NCBI GenBank assembly: GCA_046330075.1
Contig: JAXLTL010000006.1
Coordinates: 62,001 to 126,000, forward strand
Direction: 5' to 3'
DNA length: 64,000 nucleotides
From: JAJTFW01 sp046330075
GTDB lineage: Bacteria; Bacteroidota; Bacteroidia; AKYH767-A; OLB10
Made by a program: the position numbers and the translations under genes. The notes beneath the pieces were generated by a model. The model did no database searches and was not told the origin of the DNA. It was given only the letters and a program-made list of their open reading frames with translations. Shown piece by piece: positions 55,896 through 64,000 of this stretch (positions are counted from its first letter, which is position 1; every line of letters starts with the position of its first letter).

Positions 55896-58800
55896 TTATT
55901 TATTGCTGAAAATCAATACTTTGCAGTAAATAATTTCTGTTTTTCCACTTGCTTTTACAGTGTATAAGCCATCTCCAAGGGTCTTAAAAATCTGGTTCCA
56001 GCGTAAGGTTAAAGGCATATTTAACTCCTTTTTCAGGGTGTATGCACCTGCTTTCATCCCATCCGGAGAATAGAGTTCAAGAATGACCTGGTCATCAAAA
56101 GGCAAATCAACCGTAATGAGGGATGTTGCAGTTGCCGGATTAGGAACGACACTGATGGAATGAGCAGATGTTGCATTCAAACGACCAACAGCAATATCTG
56201 ATAGATACTCAGATCCATTCATGTCAATTTGCCTCAATCGGTAAAAATAATCGGTAGAGGTTTGTACTTCATGATCCGGAAAGGAATAATGTTTGGGCGT
56301 ATTGCAATCTCCGGCTCCATCCTGCCATCCGATTGGTTCGAAAGAGAATGTGTTTGGATTCAGGCGTTCGATGATGAAACCTTTGTTTTCCTTTTCATAG
56401 GATGTTGACCAATGAAGAAGAATATGATCATCGCCAGGTTCTGCATCGAATCGAAGCAAGCCTATCGGTAATGCACTCGGACCTTGTGCCGTTCCAAAGT
56501 CAAACATACCATTCATACTATTCCTTCTGACAGCGGTGACCGGAGAGGCAACACATGTGCCACTGGCAAGCCCCCATCCGGAGCCATTGTTTGACATGAT
56601 TGTCCATACATTGGCTGCATTGGTATAGTTAAGATTGTATAGTGTGAGATCATAATTTCCGGATGTTGGATTGTTGGATGCTGTAAAGGTCCATTTTCCA
56701 TTGTTCAGCGCATTCGAAGAAAAGACTGTTCCGCCGCAATCAGTTACACCGAGGGGAGCAGGTATAGCGCCGTAAATACTGAAGTAAACAAGGAGATTGT
56801 CAATGGTAGTAGGAGAGCCCGGGTATGCAAAACTGATATTGGCGCGTTGATACCCTTTGGAGGCTTCCCCAACCGGGAAATCATAACTGCCGGTTGCATT
56901 CAGGTATCTGCGCAGATTGCCTTGTACAAAGCTGGTTGCATTACCGCTGGTAACTGCTGCTGGAGTTCTGTTGAATGTTCTTACCTCCAGTGCTCCGGTT
57001 ATAATTCGTCCTGCTGTTAATGTCAGGGTTCCTGCCGTATTTAATTCCATGGAGGTCTGTAATGTAACGCCCGGTCCGGTATGATTCATGATTACGTTTT
57101 CCAACTGCCCGGGGTTATAGTAATTCTGTCCTGCTGCCCCGTTAAACTCAACGGTGCCGGATGCCGGAGTGAACACTCCATAATTCAGGAAGTGTCCTGC
57201 CGCTTTCATTTTCTTTCCTCCAAGATTGAACGTTGAGGTTGCATTGGAGATGGTAAATATTCCTTTCACATCTGCATCCTGAAGAGTGGATACGATGCCC
57301 CCTGTTTTAGTAATGGTAAGATGGCCGAATGCATTTACTCCGGTCAGGTTACCATTCATGTTTTGATTGATGTTGGCATTTCCAAACAACACGTTACTGG
57401 TTGGCGCAGCGGTTAACAATCCAAAATTTGTCAGATGTTCGCATACACTTAATGTTTGTCCGGCAGGAATCGTAACGTTTGCGCCGGGATTAATCATCAG
57501 TGATTTGCATGTAGCGACGCCTGTAATCGTGGGTTGTAAAACGATGCCGCCATTGATAACAGCATCTCTTGAACAGGTGGGAACCGGACATCCTCCCCAG
57601 TTATCTTTCTTAAACCAATCGGTGTCTATACCACCTGACCAGAGCGAGACATTTCCACTGCCTCCATACTGCACGGAGGAGATAGATGAAAAGATAATAT
57701 CAAAGCCACTTGTACTGTTGGTGAAATTGGACACTACCAGCACGTATCTGTCGCCTGCAGATACCGTAAGCTGATTGTTGAAGGCCGCACCGAATCCCGG
57801 ATAAGCTGCCGGTGAAGTATTGTTTACCGCACTGTATAACCCTGTTACACCCAGAAAACTATAATTACAGGCGACAGGTGTTGCGCCGGTTGCAATCTGT
57901 GCGCAGGTTACTGCTCCTGTTCCTGCAATTTTCCAGACTGCGAAATCATAATCAGTTCCCGCAGTACTGGGAGCACCCGGCCAGTCTTTGGGGATAATGG
58001 TGAATTCAAGAACACCATTGGCATTGATAGGAATATCAAACCAAACCGAACCCCGTTCACCACTTAGCAGACAGTTGGTGCCACCGCCAGGGAAATCACA
58101 GATATTTCCAAATGCCTGAAAGCCCGGATCGCCAAAGCTCATCGTTGTATCACAAACCGGTAGATAAGTACCACAATCCTGTCCGTTTGTTAATGGAGGC
58201 AATGTTGCTGTTCCATCCATAGCGAGAACGGAGAATGTTCCTGTTAGATTGGCGTAGCCGTCTACAGCAATATAGTACGTTGCGCCCGGAGTGAGTCCGG
58301 TCACTGTAATATCAGCGCTATAGTTTATAGTTGATCCGCAGGAGGTACCATTGTCGTTGCAGGCAAGCAAGGTCATGCCGGTTCCGCAAGTACCACTGTA
58401 CACTGCTACCTGAGGGTTGGTCAATGAAATTGGTATAGCCCGTACGCGCAATTGTCCGGATGCCGGTGCAGCGATACTATACCAGGTCGTATTGATGATA
58501 TTCGGAGTGATCCAGCAGGCTGGTGCAGCAGGCTCGCCTGCACCACCCGAGCAAGTATTTGAGGAAGATAAGGGAATACCCGGTAACAAAGGTTGTGCGT
58601 TGCAGGGTAAGTCGTTGGGGGCTCCGTTTCCGAATGAAGTTATAGAGATATTGTAGTTGACATTAGTAGGGGGTGCCCACGTGTCGATCACTATGTAATA
58701 GGTGCCTGCACCGGGCAGCACGACACTGCCGGTGAGAGTTCCGCTGTTGGCACCACCGTTACTGCCGATGCAGGTGGTTCCGGCCGCTCCCGGGCATCCC

Positions 58801-60305
58801 AGATAGACCTGATAGCCGATGGAGTTGGTGCTGGCCCCTGTGAGTGTGATACCTAAACACTCAGAGCCAGAAGCGGTATAAACATAAACTCTGTCTTCGC
58901 CGCTTTCAAATAAAGTTCCGCAACTGCCGGTGCTGGCATTCGTATAGTCGTTACCGTTACATGCTGTGCTTTCACCGATGGCATTATAGGGAAGTGTACC
59001 TGTACTGATGGCGTTCGAGCAGAGTGAGCCTGCTGCCGTGGCAGTAGGAGCGGAGATGGAAATATTATAGGGGTTACAGACCGGTGATGACCATGAATCG
59101 ATGATCATATAATAGGTCAGCCCTGCTGTTACGGTAGCGCAGAGTGATTTCGATCCGGTAGAGGTTTGTTCGAACGCAACACAGGTAGCGGCAGATCCGG
59201 AACAGACCGTTGCCAGCGGACATCCCTGATAAAGCATAATGCCGGTATAGCTGCCTGTTGATGTTAAATTGATAGTGATATCACCTGAAACTGATGGAGT
59301 AAAGGAGAAGACTTCATCTTCTCCGGTAAGATAACTGGAGTTTCCGCAGATGACCGTATTCGCAGGCGTCAGGTCATTTATTTTTCCGCAGGTGGTTCGT
59401 CCGGAAGATGTATAGGGCAGTGTAATGGCATTGACGCCGGTGCCCAATGGACATCCGCCAACCGGTACAGGAGCAGAAATCGTTAGATTGGTATAGGGAT
59501 TACAGGAAGGAGAAGGAAATACATCCAGAATCAGGTAGTAGGTGACGCCGGCATTGAGACAGGATGTAATGGATTGGTTACCCGCTGAACTTTGTGAAAC
59601 GGCTACACAAGTTCCTCCCTGACCATTTAACGGACAGCCCTGATAGAGCATTAATCCGTTCCAGGTTCCTGTAGACGTAAGATTGATGGATACTGTTCCG
59701 GTAGTAGCAGGGGTGAAGATCCAGACCCTGTCTTCGCCTCCCAGATAGGATGTGCTGCCACAGGCAATCACATTGGAAGCAGTAAGATCGTTTCCGGCAC
59801 CGCAAGTAGTGCCTGCCCCCGATGCATACGGTAACGCTGCTACATTGAATACTCCACCTCCCAGATTGCCCGGGCAGGTGAGCGGAGGAGAAAAGCGATA
59901 TACCAGTGTGCCTAAGTTTGCATTGGATGCACAGTTGAACAGATTTACCAGAACGCGGTATGTCCCTGCGGATGGTGCTGTCCAGGCTAAGTAAGATTGT
60001 ACACCGCAGTTATCATCATTATAGGCTCCGGCTACCGGAGTTCCGGTGCTGTTTTGTATCGTAATCTGTGTGTCAAAGGTAGAGCTGCCACCATCTGCAG
60101 CACAAAAGCTGAAATAATAGGTCGCTCCGGCTGCCGCTATAAAACTTTTATAAGTGCCCCCGGGGATGTTGGTAGTATTCGTTGACGACCATGCTGCACC
60201 GGGTGTAATGCCTCCTCCGTTTGTACCACCGGTGCATTGGGCATGCGACATCCAGGGGAACAAAAGAAGAAGAATCAGTGAGTATAGTTTTTGCATCGGC
60301 TTCAA
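55896..60305 (-). CDS. Giant T9SS-sorted multidomain secreted protein (paralogue A)
   Basis: The 1469-residue protein has a signal peptide ending S-H-A-Q (about residue 22), followed by the same order of modules as its neighbour: PPC-like domains (Y-Y-F-S-F-C-A-A-D-G-G-S-S, G-E-D-E-V-F-S-F-T-P), the S-F-G-D-P-G-F-Q-A-F-G-N module, W-S-G-G-I-D-T-D-W-F-K-K-D-N-W-G-G, a repeat region with V-E-F-N-G-A-A-G-Q-N-Y and the Y-F-Y-R-L-R-Q-I-D fibronectin-like module. A type A sorting domain ends it (V-P-N-P-A-T near 1400). Its start overlaps the small upstream gene by 4 bases. The two giants clearly arose by duplication. Confidence 0.88.
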   Translation of the reverse strand: MKPMQKLYSLILLLLFPWMSHAQCTGGTNGGGITPGAAWSSTNTTNIPGGTYKSFIAAAGATYYFSFCAADGGSSTFDTQITIQNSTGTPVAGAYNDDNCGVQSYLAWTAPSAGTYRVLVNLFNCASNANLGTLVYRFSPPLTCPGNLGGGVFNVAALPYASGAGTTCGAGNDLTASNVIACGSTSYLGGEDRVWIFTPATTGTVSINLTSTGTWNGLMLYQGCPLNGQGGTCVAVSQSSAGNQSITSCLNAGVTYYLILDVFPSPSCNPYTNLTISAPVPVGGCPLGTGVNAITLPYTSSGRTTCGKINDLTPANTVICGNSSYLTGEDEVFSFTPSVSGDITINLTSTGSYTGIMLYQGCPLATVCSGSAATCVAFEQTSTGSKSLCATVTAGLTYYMIIDSWSSPVCNPYNISISAPTATAAGSLCSNAISTGTLPYNAIGESTACNGNDYTNASTGSCGTLFESGEDRVYVYTASGSECLGITLTGASTNSIGYQVYLGCPGAAGTTCIGSNGGANSGTLTGSVVLPGAGTYYIVIDTWAPPTNVNYNISITSFGNGAPNDLPCNAQPLLPGIPLSSSNTCSGGAGEPAAPACWITPNIINTTWYSIAAPASGQLRVRAIPISLTNPQVAVYSGTCGTGMTLLACNDNGTSCGSTINYSADITVTGLTPGATYYIAVDGYANLTGTFSVLAMDGTATLPPLTNGQDCGTYLPVCDTTMSFGDPGFQAFGNICDFPGGGTNCLLSGERGSVWFDIPINANGVLEFTIIPKDWPGAPSTAGTDYDFAVWKIAGTGAVTCAQIATGATPVACNYSFLGVTGLYSAVNNTSPAAYPGFGAAFNNQLTVSAGDRYVLVVSNFTNSTSGFDIIFSSISSVQYGGSGNVSLWSGGIDTDWFKKDNWGGCPVPTCSRDAVINGGIVLQPTITGVATCKSLMINPGANVTIPAGQTLSVCEHLTNFGLLTAAPTSNVLFGNANINQNMNGNLTGVNAFGHLTITKTGGIVSTLQDADVKGIFTISNATSTFNLGGKKMKAAGHFLNYGVFTPASGTVEFNGAAGQNYYNPGQLENVIMNHTGPGVTLQTSMELNTAGTLTLTAGRIITGALEVRTFNRTPAAVTSGNATSFVQGNLRRYLNATGSYDFPVGEASKGYQRANISFAYPGSPTTIDNLLVYFSIYGAIPAPLGVTDCGGTVFSSNALNNGKWTFTASNNPTSGNYDLTLYNLNYTNAANVWTIMSNNGSGWGLASGTCVASPVTAVRRNSMNGMFDFGTAQGPSALPIGLLRFDAEPGDDHILLHWSTSYEKENKGFIIERLNPNTFSFEPIGWQDGAGDCNTPKHYSFPDHEVQTSTDYFYRLRQIDMNGSEYLSDIAVGRLNATSAHSISVVPNPATATSLITVDLPFDDQVILELYSPDGMKAGAYTLKKELNMPLTLRWNQIFKTLGDGLYTVKASGKTEIIYCKVLIFSNK

Positions 60306-60646
60306 AATTGCTGGGTCGCGCCTTTGCAGGCAGTTGTTACTTCAGCAGCAGTTGCTCCTTCCTTAACAATGAATTCAAATCCTCCCGGTTTCAGAAGTTC
60401 CAGCAATTGATCTGCATTTCTGTAGTGGTTTAGATCCAGTTCAAGTACAACCCAGCCGTTCATTTCACAACTGGCCACCACGTGAGACTCTCCTAAACTA
60501 CCGGATAGTGCATTGTTGATGAGTTGGACATGTTTCTGGTTGCTGAAATTTTTTACTTCCAGAACAAGTTGGGTGAAATGGCCGGACTGAGCATTCGCAG
60601 TATTGAATATCAGCAATAACAATAAAGTGCGGAGGGTCATTCGCAT
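60302..60646 (-). CDS. Small exported ferredoxin-like-fold protein (paralogue A of the pair)
   Basis: The start at ATG 60646 (M-R-M-T-L-R-T-L-L-L-L-L-I-F) gives a signal peptide ending A-N-A-Q; ATG 60640 is an alternative. Longer in-frame starts are rejected because they precede the signal peptide. The mature ~95 residues show H-V-Q-L-I-N-N-A-L, H-V-V-A-S-C-E-M-N-G-W-V-V-L-E-L, Q-L-L-E-L-L and V-T-T-A-C-K-G, the same beta-alpha order and cysteine placement as 55439-55828. It overlaps the giant gene by 4 bases, so the two are translationally coupled. Function unknown. Confidence 0.7.
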   Translation of the reverse strand: MRMTLRTLLLLLIFNTANAQSGHFTQLVLEVKNFSNQKHVQLINNALSGSLGESHVVASCEMNGWVVLELDLNHYRNADQLLELLKPGGFEFIVKEGATAAEVTTACKGATQQF

Positions 60647-60783
60647 GGCAGTTTTGGGTTGTGTCCCGTAAATATACGGAACTTTCCGATTAGCACTGCA
60701 TACTGACGATGCGATTTTTGAAGATAGATATGTACATGGTTTTTCGGATCTGCAGGGAGTAGGTTCGTACATCAAAATATCCT

Positions 60784-60791
60784 ACGTTTGC
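60784..60791 (+). promoter_or_regulatory. -7 element TACGTTTG of the beta-barrel gene
   Basis: An exact TAnnTTTG, about 50 bases before the ATG at 60842. No clear -33 box is seen. Confidence 0.4.
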
Positions 60792-60841
60792 CATTGTTAT
60801 TCTATCGTTCGCCACTCCTCAAACTCAACCATCTGCAAATC

Positions 60842-61498
60842 ATGCTTCGGTCAATTCTCCTGTTCTTTTTCAGCTGTATCTTGTTCGTTGAGCCTTCTGT
60901 TGCCCAAACATTCAAGGCAGAACTCGGTTTCGGAGTTATGGGAACGCAAATTTCGGGTGATGATCTTTCCGGTTTTAACAAAGCAGGTATTTGTGCCGGA
61001 GTCGGAATTCGAGCCGCACTCAGCACCAAAACAAGTTTAGGGTTCCGGATGTTGTATTTCCAGAAAGGTAGCCGTATGCCGCTGAAAAATGATGGAACTG
61101 ATTCTGCATATTATCTGCTGAGATTGTCGTATGTGGAGGTGCCTCTCTTGTTGCGGTTTCAGGTCACTAAAAAACTGTTTGCAGAGGCCGGACCTTCGTT
61201 GGGTTACCTGTTGAAAACCTACGAAGAAGATGAAAACGGCCCCTTAAATCTGCGCGGACGCCCTTTCTATAATTTTGATTTCAGTATGCTGATGGCCATG
61301 GGCTTCCGCCTTACATCACAACTCGATATTATGATGGTGTACGGTCAGTCACTGCTGCCCGTTCGTGAGCACGGTAGTATGGCAACATATCGTCTAAACC
61401 AGGGACAATACAACAGCGAGCTTGGTTTTAGTCTTCTGCTTACGCTGGGAAAAAAGGCAACACCGTCAGGTGAATCAACTGGTGTTGGAATAAATTAA
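60842..61498 (+). CDS. PorT-like outer-membrane beta-barrel protein
   Basis: The start at ATG 60842 gives a signal peptide (MLRSILLFFFSCILFVEPSVAQ); 18 upstream codons are not needed. The 218-residue product has alternating hydrophobic strands typical of the PF13568 (PorT/OMP_b-brl_2) family, with Y-V-E-V-P-L-L-L-R-F near residue 97 and A-E-A-G-P-S-L-G-Y-L near 115. This is an eight-stranded-barrel family with many members of unknown role. It is not necessarily the T9SS protein PorT. ubiX follows 10 bases later. Confidence 0.85.
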   Translation: MLRSILLFFFSCILFVEPSVAQTFKAELGFGVMGTQISGDDLSGFNKAGICAGVGIRAALSTKTSLGFRMLYFQKGSRMPLKNDGTDSAYYLLRLSYVEVPLLLRFQVTKKLFAEAGPSLGYLLKTYEEDENGPLNLRGRPFYNFDFSMLMAMGFRLTSQLDIMMVYGQSLLPVREHGSMATYRLNQGQYNSELGFSLLLTLGKKATPSGESTGVGIN

Positions 61499-61508
61499 GA
61501 GATATACA

Positions 61509-62075
61509 ATGAAAAAACATAAACTGGTAGTGGGTCTCACCGGTGCGAGTGGTGCCATTTATGCAAAAGTATTGTTTGATAAACTCAGACAGCTTTCTGA
61601 TCAAATTGAAGATGTTGGCGTGGTGATGAGTGACAATGCCGGTGCGGTATGGGAGTACGAACTGGGAAACGCCGACTACAAAAATTTACCTTTTAAAGTG
61701 TATGGCAAAAGCGATTTTATGGCTCCTTTTGCCTCCGGTTCAGCACGGTTTAATACGATGATTATTTGTCCTTGTTCGATGGGCACGCTGGCTAGAATTG
61801 CCCAGGGTGTGTCGAATGACCTAATGACCAGGGCAGCCGATGTCATCCTCAAAGAGCGTCGGAAACTGATTCTCGTAACGAGAGATACCCCTTTGAGTAT
61901 CATTCATTTAGAGAATATGCGTACGGTCACTTTAGCAGGCGGCATCATTGCTCCTGCCAGCCCTTCTTTTTATAGTAAACCATCAGGGTTTGAAGCCCTT
62001 GCAGCAACGGTCGTTGACAGAGCGCTGGACCTGGCTGGTTTTGAAAATGTAAGTTACAGATGGAGTGAGAGTTAA
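61509..62075 (+). CDS. ubiX: Flavin prenyltransferase UbiX
   Basis: UbiX makes prenylated FMN, the cofactor for UbiD-type decarboxylases. The 188-residue protein is complete, with G-L-T-G-A-S-G-A-I-Y-A near the N-terminus (FMN loop), C-P-C-S-M-G-T-L-A near residue 85, the R-R-K-L-I-L-V-T-R-D-T-P-L segment near 117, and A-P-A-S-P-S-F-Y near 155. It lies directly behind the beta-barrel gene, apparently by chance. Confidence 0.95.
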   Translation: MKKHKLVVGLTGASGAIYAKVLFDKLRQLSDQIEDVGVVMSDNAGAVWEYELGNADYKNLPFKVYGKSDFMAPFASGSARFNTMIICPCSMGTLARIAQGVSNDLMTRAADVILKERRKLILVTRDTPLSIIHLENMRTVTLAGGIIAPASPSFYSKPSGFEALAATVVDRALDLAGFENVSYRWSES

Positions 62076-62177
62076 AAGTTATGCACCGGCATACTTGCAA
62101 GATTTTGAAAATTCTTTCGTTTTTTGATTTGGGTCGTTACTAAATTAGCATTCGTTGTCAGATAAAAACGCCTGCAG

Positions 62178-62369
62178 ATGTTCGAGTATTCAAAGGAAAT
62201 CCTCACCAAGGTAAGCTTCGACAGAAGCCTGTTTGCGAAAGAACTTCATAAAGCCATTACCTGGCTGAAGAAGGAGGAGAGGAAGATGTTAATGGTGTGG
62301 TGCCTTGCTACTTTTGGAAATAAATACAGTGATGTAATTATTCAGGCTTTCCGGCATTACGTGAAATAA
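62178..62369 (+). CDS. Small conserved Bacteroidota protein of unknown function
   Basis: The 63-residue, basic, helical protein begins M-F-E-Y-S-K-E-I-L-T-K-V-S-F-D-R and contains K-A-I-T-W-L-K-K-E-E. This opening recurs in short hypothetical proteins across Bacteroidota. There is no signal peptide and no metal motif. Its 3' end overlaps the convergent queG gene by 32 bases. Confidence 0.75.
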   Translation: MFEYSKEILTKVSFDRSLFAKELHKAITWLKKEERKMLMVWCLATFGNKYSDVIIQAFRHYVK

Positions 62370-63279
62370 ACCGGATATTTCTTTTCATGTTTTCAAGACC
62401 CGTCCTAAGTAACGGCGACTCCTTTGCTATCTGTTGAAATACTTCTTCTGTTAATTCCAGCCATTCATTCTTTTTCAAGCCGGTCAGCGATTCGTTCATA
62501 CCGAAATCAGGCTCCTGAGTTGGCTTTGAGAACCTGTTCCATGGACATACATCCTGGCAGATATCACATCCAAATGCCCAGTTCCCGAATTTGCCGGATA
62601 CTGTTGAGGGTATTTCCTCTTTCAGTTCAATCGTGAAATAAGAAATGCATTTACTCCCATCAACGATGTGGGGTGAAACAATCGCTTCTGTCGGACAGGC
62701 GTCAAGGCATTTGGTGCAGGTGCCGCAATAGTCATTTATCGGTGCGTCCGGTTCCAGTTCAAGGTCGATGATCAATTCTGCAATGAAAAAGTAACTTCCG
62801 GCCTTCGGGTGAATCAGATTTCCGTTTTTTCCAATCCATCCCAGGCCACTTTTTCTTGCCCAGGCTCTGTCCAACACAGGAGCTGAGTCAACAAATGCGC
62901 GTCCGTGTACATCACCGATATTTTCGCGGATGAAATCCAGGAGCGAACGGAGCTTGTCTTTAATTACGAAATGGTAGTCTCGGCCATAGGCGTATTTGGA
63001 TATCTGTGGCAATGCTGCATCCTGCTGTTCATGAGGATAGTAATTCAGCAGGAGTGAAATTACCGTTTTGGCGTCGTCGACCAGCAGTCGTGGATCAAGT
63101 CGTTTGTCAAACCAGCGTTCCATATACGCCATTTTCCCATGCATATTCTGTGTGAGCCATTGCTCCAGACGGGGCGCTTCTTCCTCCAGGAAACCGGCGT
63201 TGGAAAATCCTGCATGTGAAAATCCGAGCCGGATCGCTTCCTCCCGGATTATTTTCGTATATGCGCTGGTGTTATGCAT
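62338..63279 (-). CDS. queG: Epoxyqueuosine reductase
   Basis: This cobalamin-dependent, iron-sulfur enzyme performs the last step of queuosine synthesis in tRNA. The 313-residue product has the family N-terminal domain, the S-A-P-V-L-D-R segment near 135, and two 4Fe-4S motifs: C-G-T-C-T-K-C-L-D-A-C-P near residue 187 and C-D-I-C-Q-D-V-C-P-W-N near 240. It lacks the HEAT-repeat tail found in some QueG proteins, as is usual for the short form. Confidence 0.95.
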   Translation of the reverse strand: MHNTSAYTKIIREEAIRLGFSHAGFSNAGFLEEEAPRLEQWLTQNMHGKMAYMERWFDKRLDPRLLVDDAKTVISLLLNYYPHEQQDAALPQISKYAYGRDYHFVIKDKLRSLLDFIRENIGDVHGRAFVDSAPVLDRAWARKSGLGWIGKNGNLIHPKAGSYFFIAELIIDLELEPDAPINDYCGTCTKCLDACPTEAIVSPHIVDGSKCISYFTIELKEEIPSTVSGKFGNWAFGCDICQDVCPWNRFSKPTQEPDFGMNESLTGLKKNEWLELTEEVFQQIAKESPLLRTGLENMKRNIRFISRNAGKPE

Positions 63280-63328
63280 TGAAGAGGATACAGCGGGAGA
63301 TGGAAATCGCTGATTCTTTACAAGGTGC

Positions 63329-64000
63329 TTATTCTTCGAATAAAGTGCCTTTGTTCTTGTGGACGGCCTTGTTGAGATGCTTGTATGCTTTCTCCGTAAC
63401 TTCCCGTCCTCTTGGTGTACGTTGCAGAAATCCTTCCATGATCAGAAAAGGTTCATAGACTTCTTCCAGTGTACCCGCCTCTTCGCCAACAGCTGTGCTG
63501 AGTGTGTTAATTCCTACAGGTCCGCCTTTGAACTTATCAATAATGACAGAAAGGATCTTGTTGTCCATCTCATCCAGCCCGAATTCGTCTACATTCAGCG
63601 CAGCAAGAGCATATTGCGCAATAGCAAGATCAATTTTTCCATTCCCTTTAATTTGTGCAAAATCACGTACCCTACGTAGTAATGCATTGGCAATGCGGGG
63701 TGTTCCACGGCTTCTCCGGGCGATTTCGTAGGCGGCAATTTCTTCTATCTCCATTCGTAAAATGTCGGCCGCCCGCAGAACAATTAAAGTGAGACGTTTT
63801 GCGTCGTAATATTCAAGACGTGATGTTATACCAAAACGTGCACGCAGCGGTGCCGTCAGTAAACCTGATCGGGTGGTGGCCCCAACCAGTGTAAAGGGAT
63901 TCAGCTTGATCTGCACTGACCGGGCATTCGGACCGCTTTCGATCATGATGTCGATGCGGTAATCTTCCATTGCAGAGTACAGGTATTCTTCTACGATCGG
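63329..64000 (-). CDS. ruvB: Holliday junction branch migration helicase RuvB (5' partial)
   Basis: The frame is open to the right edge; the visible 223 residues begin in P-I-V-E-E-Y-L-Y-S-A-M-E-D-Y, so about the first third with Walker A lies outside. Present are the P-N-A-R-S segment, sensor 1 (V-G-A-T-T-R-S-G-L-L), the R-S-R-G-T-P-R-I-A-N sensor 2 region, and the C-terminal winged-helix domain with Y-E-P-F-L-I-M-E-G-F-L-Q-R-T-P-R-G-R. RuvB drives branch migration with RuvA. Confidence 0.96.
   Translation of the reverse strand, partial: PIVEEYLYSAMEDYRIDIMIESGPNARSVQIKLNPFTLVGATTRSGLLTAPLRARFGITSRLEYYDAKRLTLIVLRAADILRMEIEEIAAYEIARRSRGTPRIANALLRRVRDFAQIKGNGKIDLAIAQYALAALNVDEFGLDEMDNKILSVIIDKFKGGPVGINTLSTAVGEEAGTLEEVYEPFLIMEGFLQRTPRGREVTEKAYKHLNKAVHKNKGTLFEE

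Noticed and set aside
60647..60775. Longer N-terminus for the small gene upstream of the giant paralogue A
   Set aside because: It would place 43 polar residues before an obvious signal peptide.

Overview
The window comes from a member of the Bacteroidota, most likely a Chitinophagales/Sphingobacteriales-like lineage or an uncultured relative. The evidence is type IX secretion system (T9SS) C-terminal sorting domains on seven proteins or gene remnants, a PorZ homologue, the Bacteroidota-type MurF-alanine racemase fusion, the HmuY/TonB-receptor pair, promoters of the TTTG-N19-TAnnTTTG type, and almost no Shine-Dalgarno sequences. The species cannot be named from the sequence alone.

Layout. 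Bases 1-11132 are the 3' part of a giant secreted PKD/Ig-like adhesin with a central array of exact 525-bp repeats, closed by a strong terminator. Bases 11382-12082 hold a tRNA-Leu(CAA), four broken copies of its 5' half carrying different palindromes, and a small GIY-YIG nuclease gene. Bases 12331-19293 are housekeeping genes (prs, rplY, pth, aspS), a small T9SS-sorted protein and porZ. Bases 19306-25281 hold membrane proteins of unassigned function, an M1 aminopeptidase lipoprotein and a TonB-family protein. hflX follows, then a four-helix-bundle (S23-type) gene between two 9-bp G-rich repeat arrays (26501-27516). Next are comF, free-methionine-sulfoxide reductase, an Ig-like lipoprotein and a RidA protein.

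Bases 30850-36650 look like an AT-richer accessory island. They hold a secreted T9SS gene cut in two by a complete IS21-family element (31539-34236), a second T9SS gene translationally coupled to the broken one, and a 56-residue SH3b-like remnant. Bases 36660-43677 hold a TrpXYZ-like ABC transporter operon, a phospholipase D/cardiolipin synthase-like protein, murF-alr and tdk. Bases 43771-48359 are a probable heme-uptake operon: TonB-dependent receptor, HmuY-like lipoprotein and a T9SS-sorted HmuY-like protein. Bases 48663-50970 hold a conserved Ala/Pro-rich protein and an M28 peptidase.

Bases 50988-60646 are a duplicated two-gene module. Each half has a small exported protein directly upstream of a ~1470-residue T9SS-sorted multidomain protein. 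The window ends with a PorT-like beta-barrel, ubiX, a small conserved protein, queG and the 3' part of ruvB.

The parts most likely to hold undescribed biology are the tRNA-Leu fragment/GIY-YIG cluster, the S23 gene inside 9-bp repeats, the duplicated small-plus-giant secreted module, and the mosaic 525-bp repeat array.
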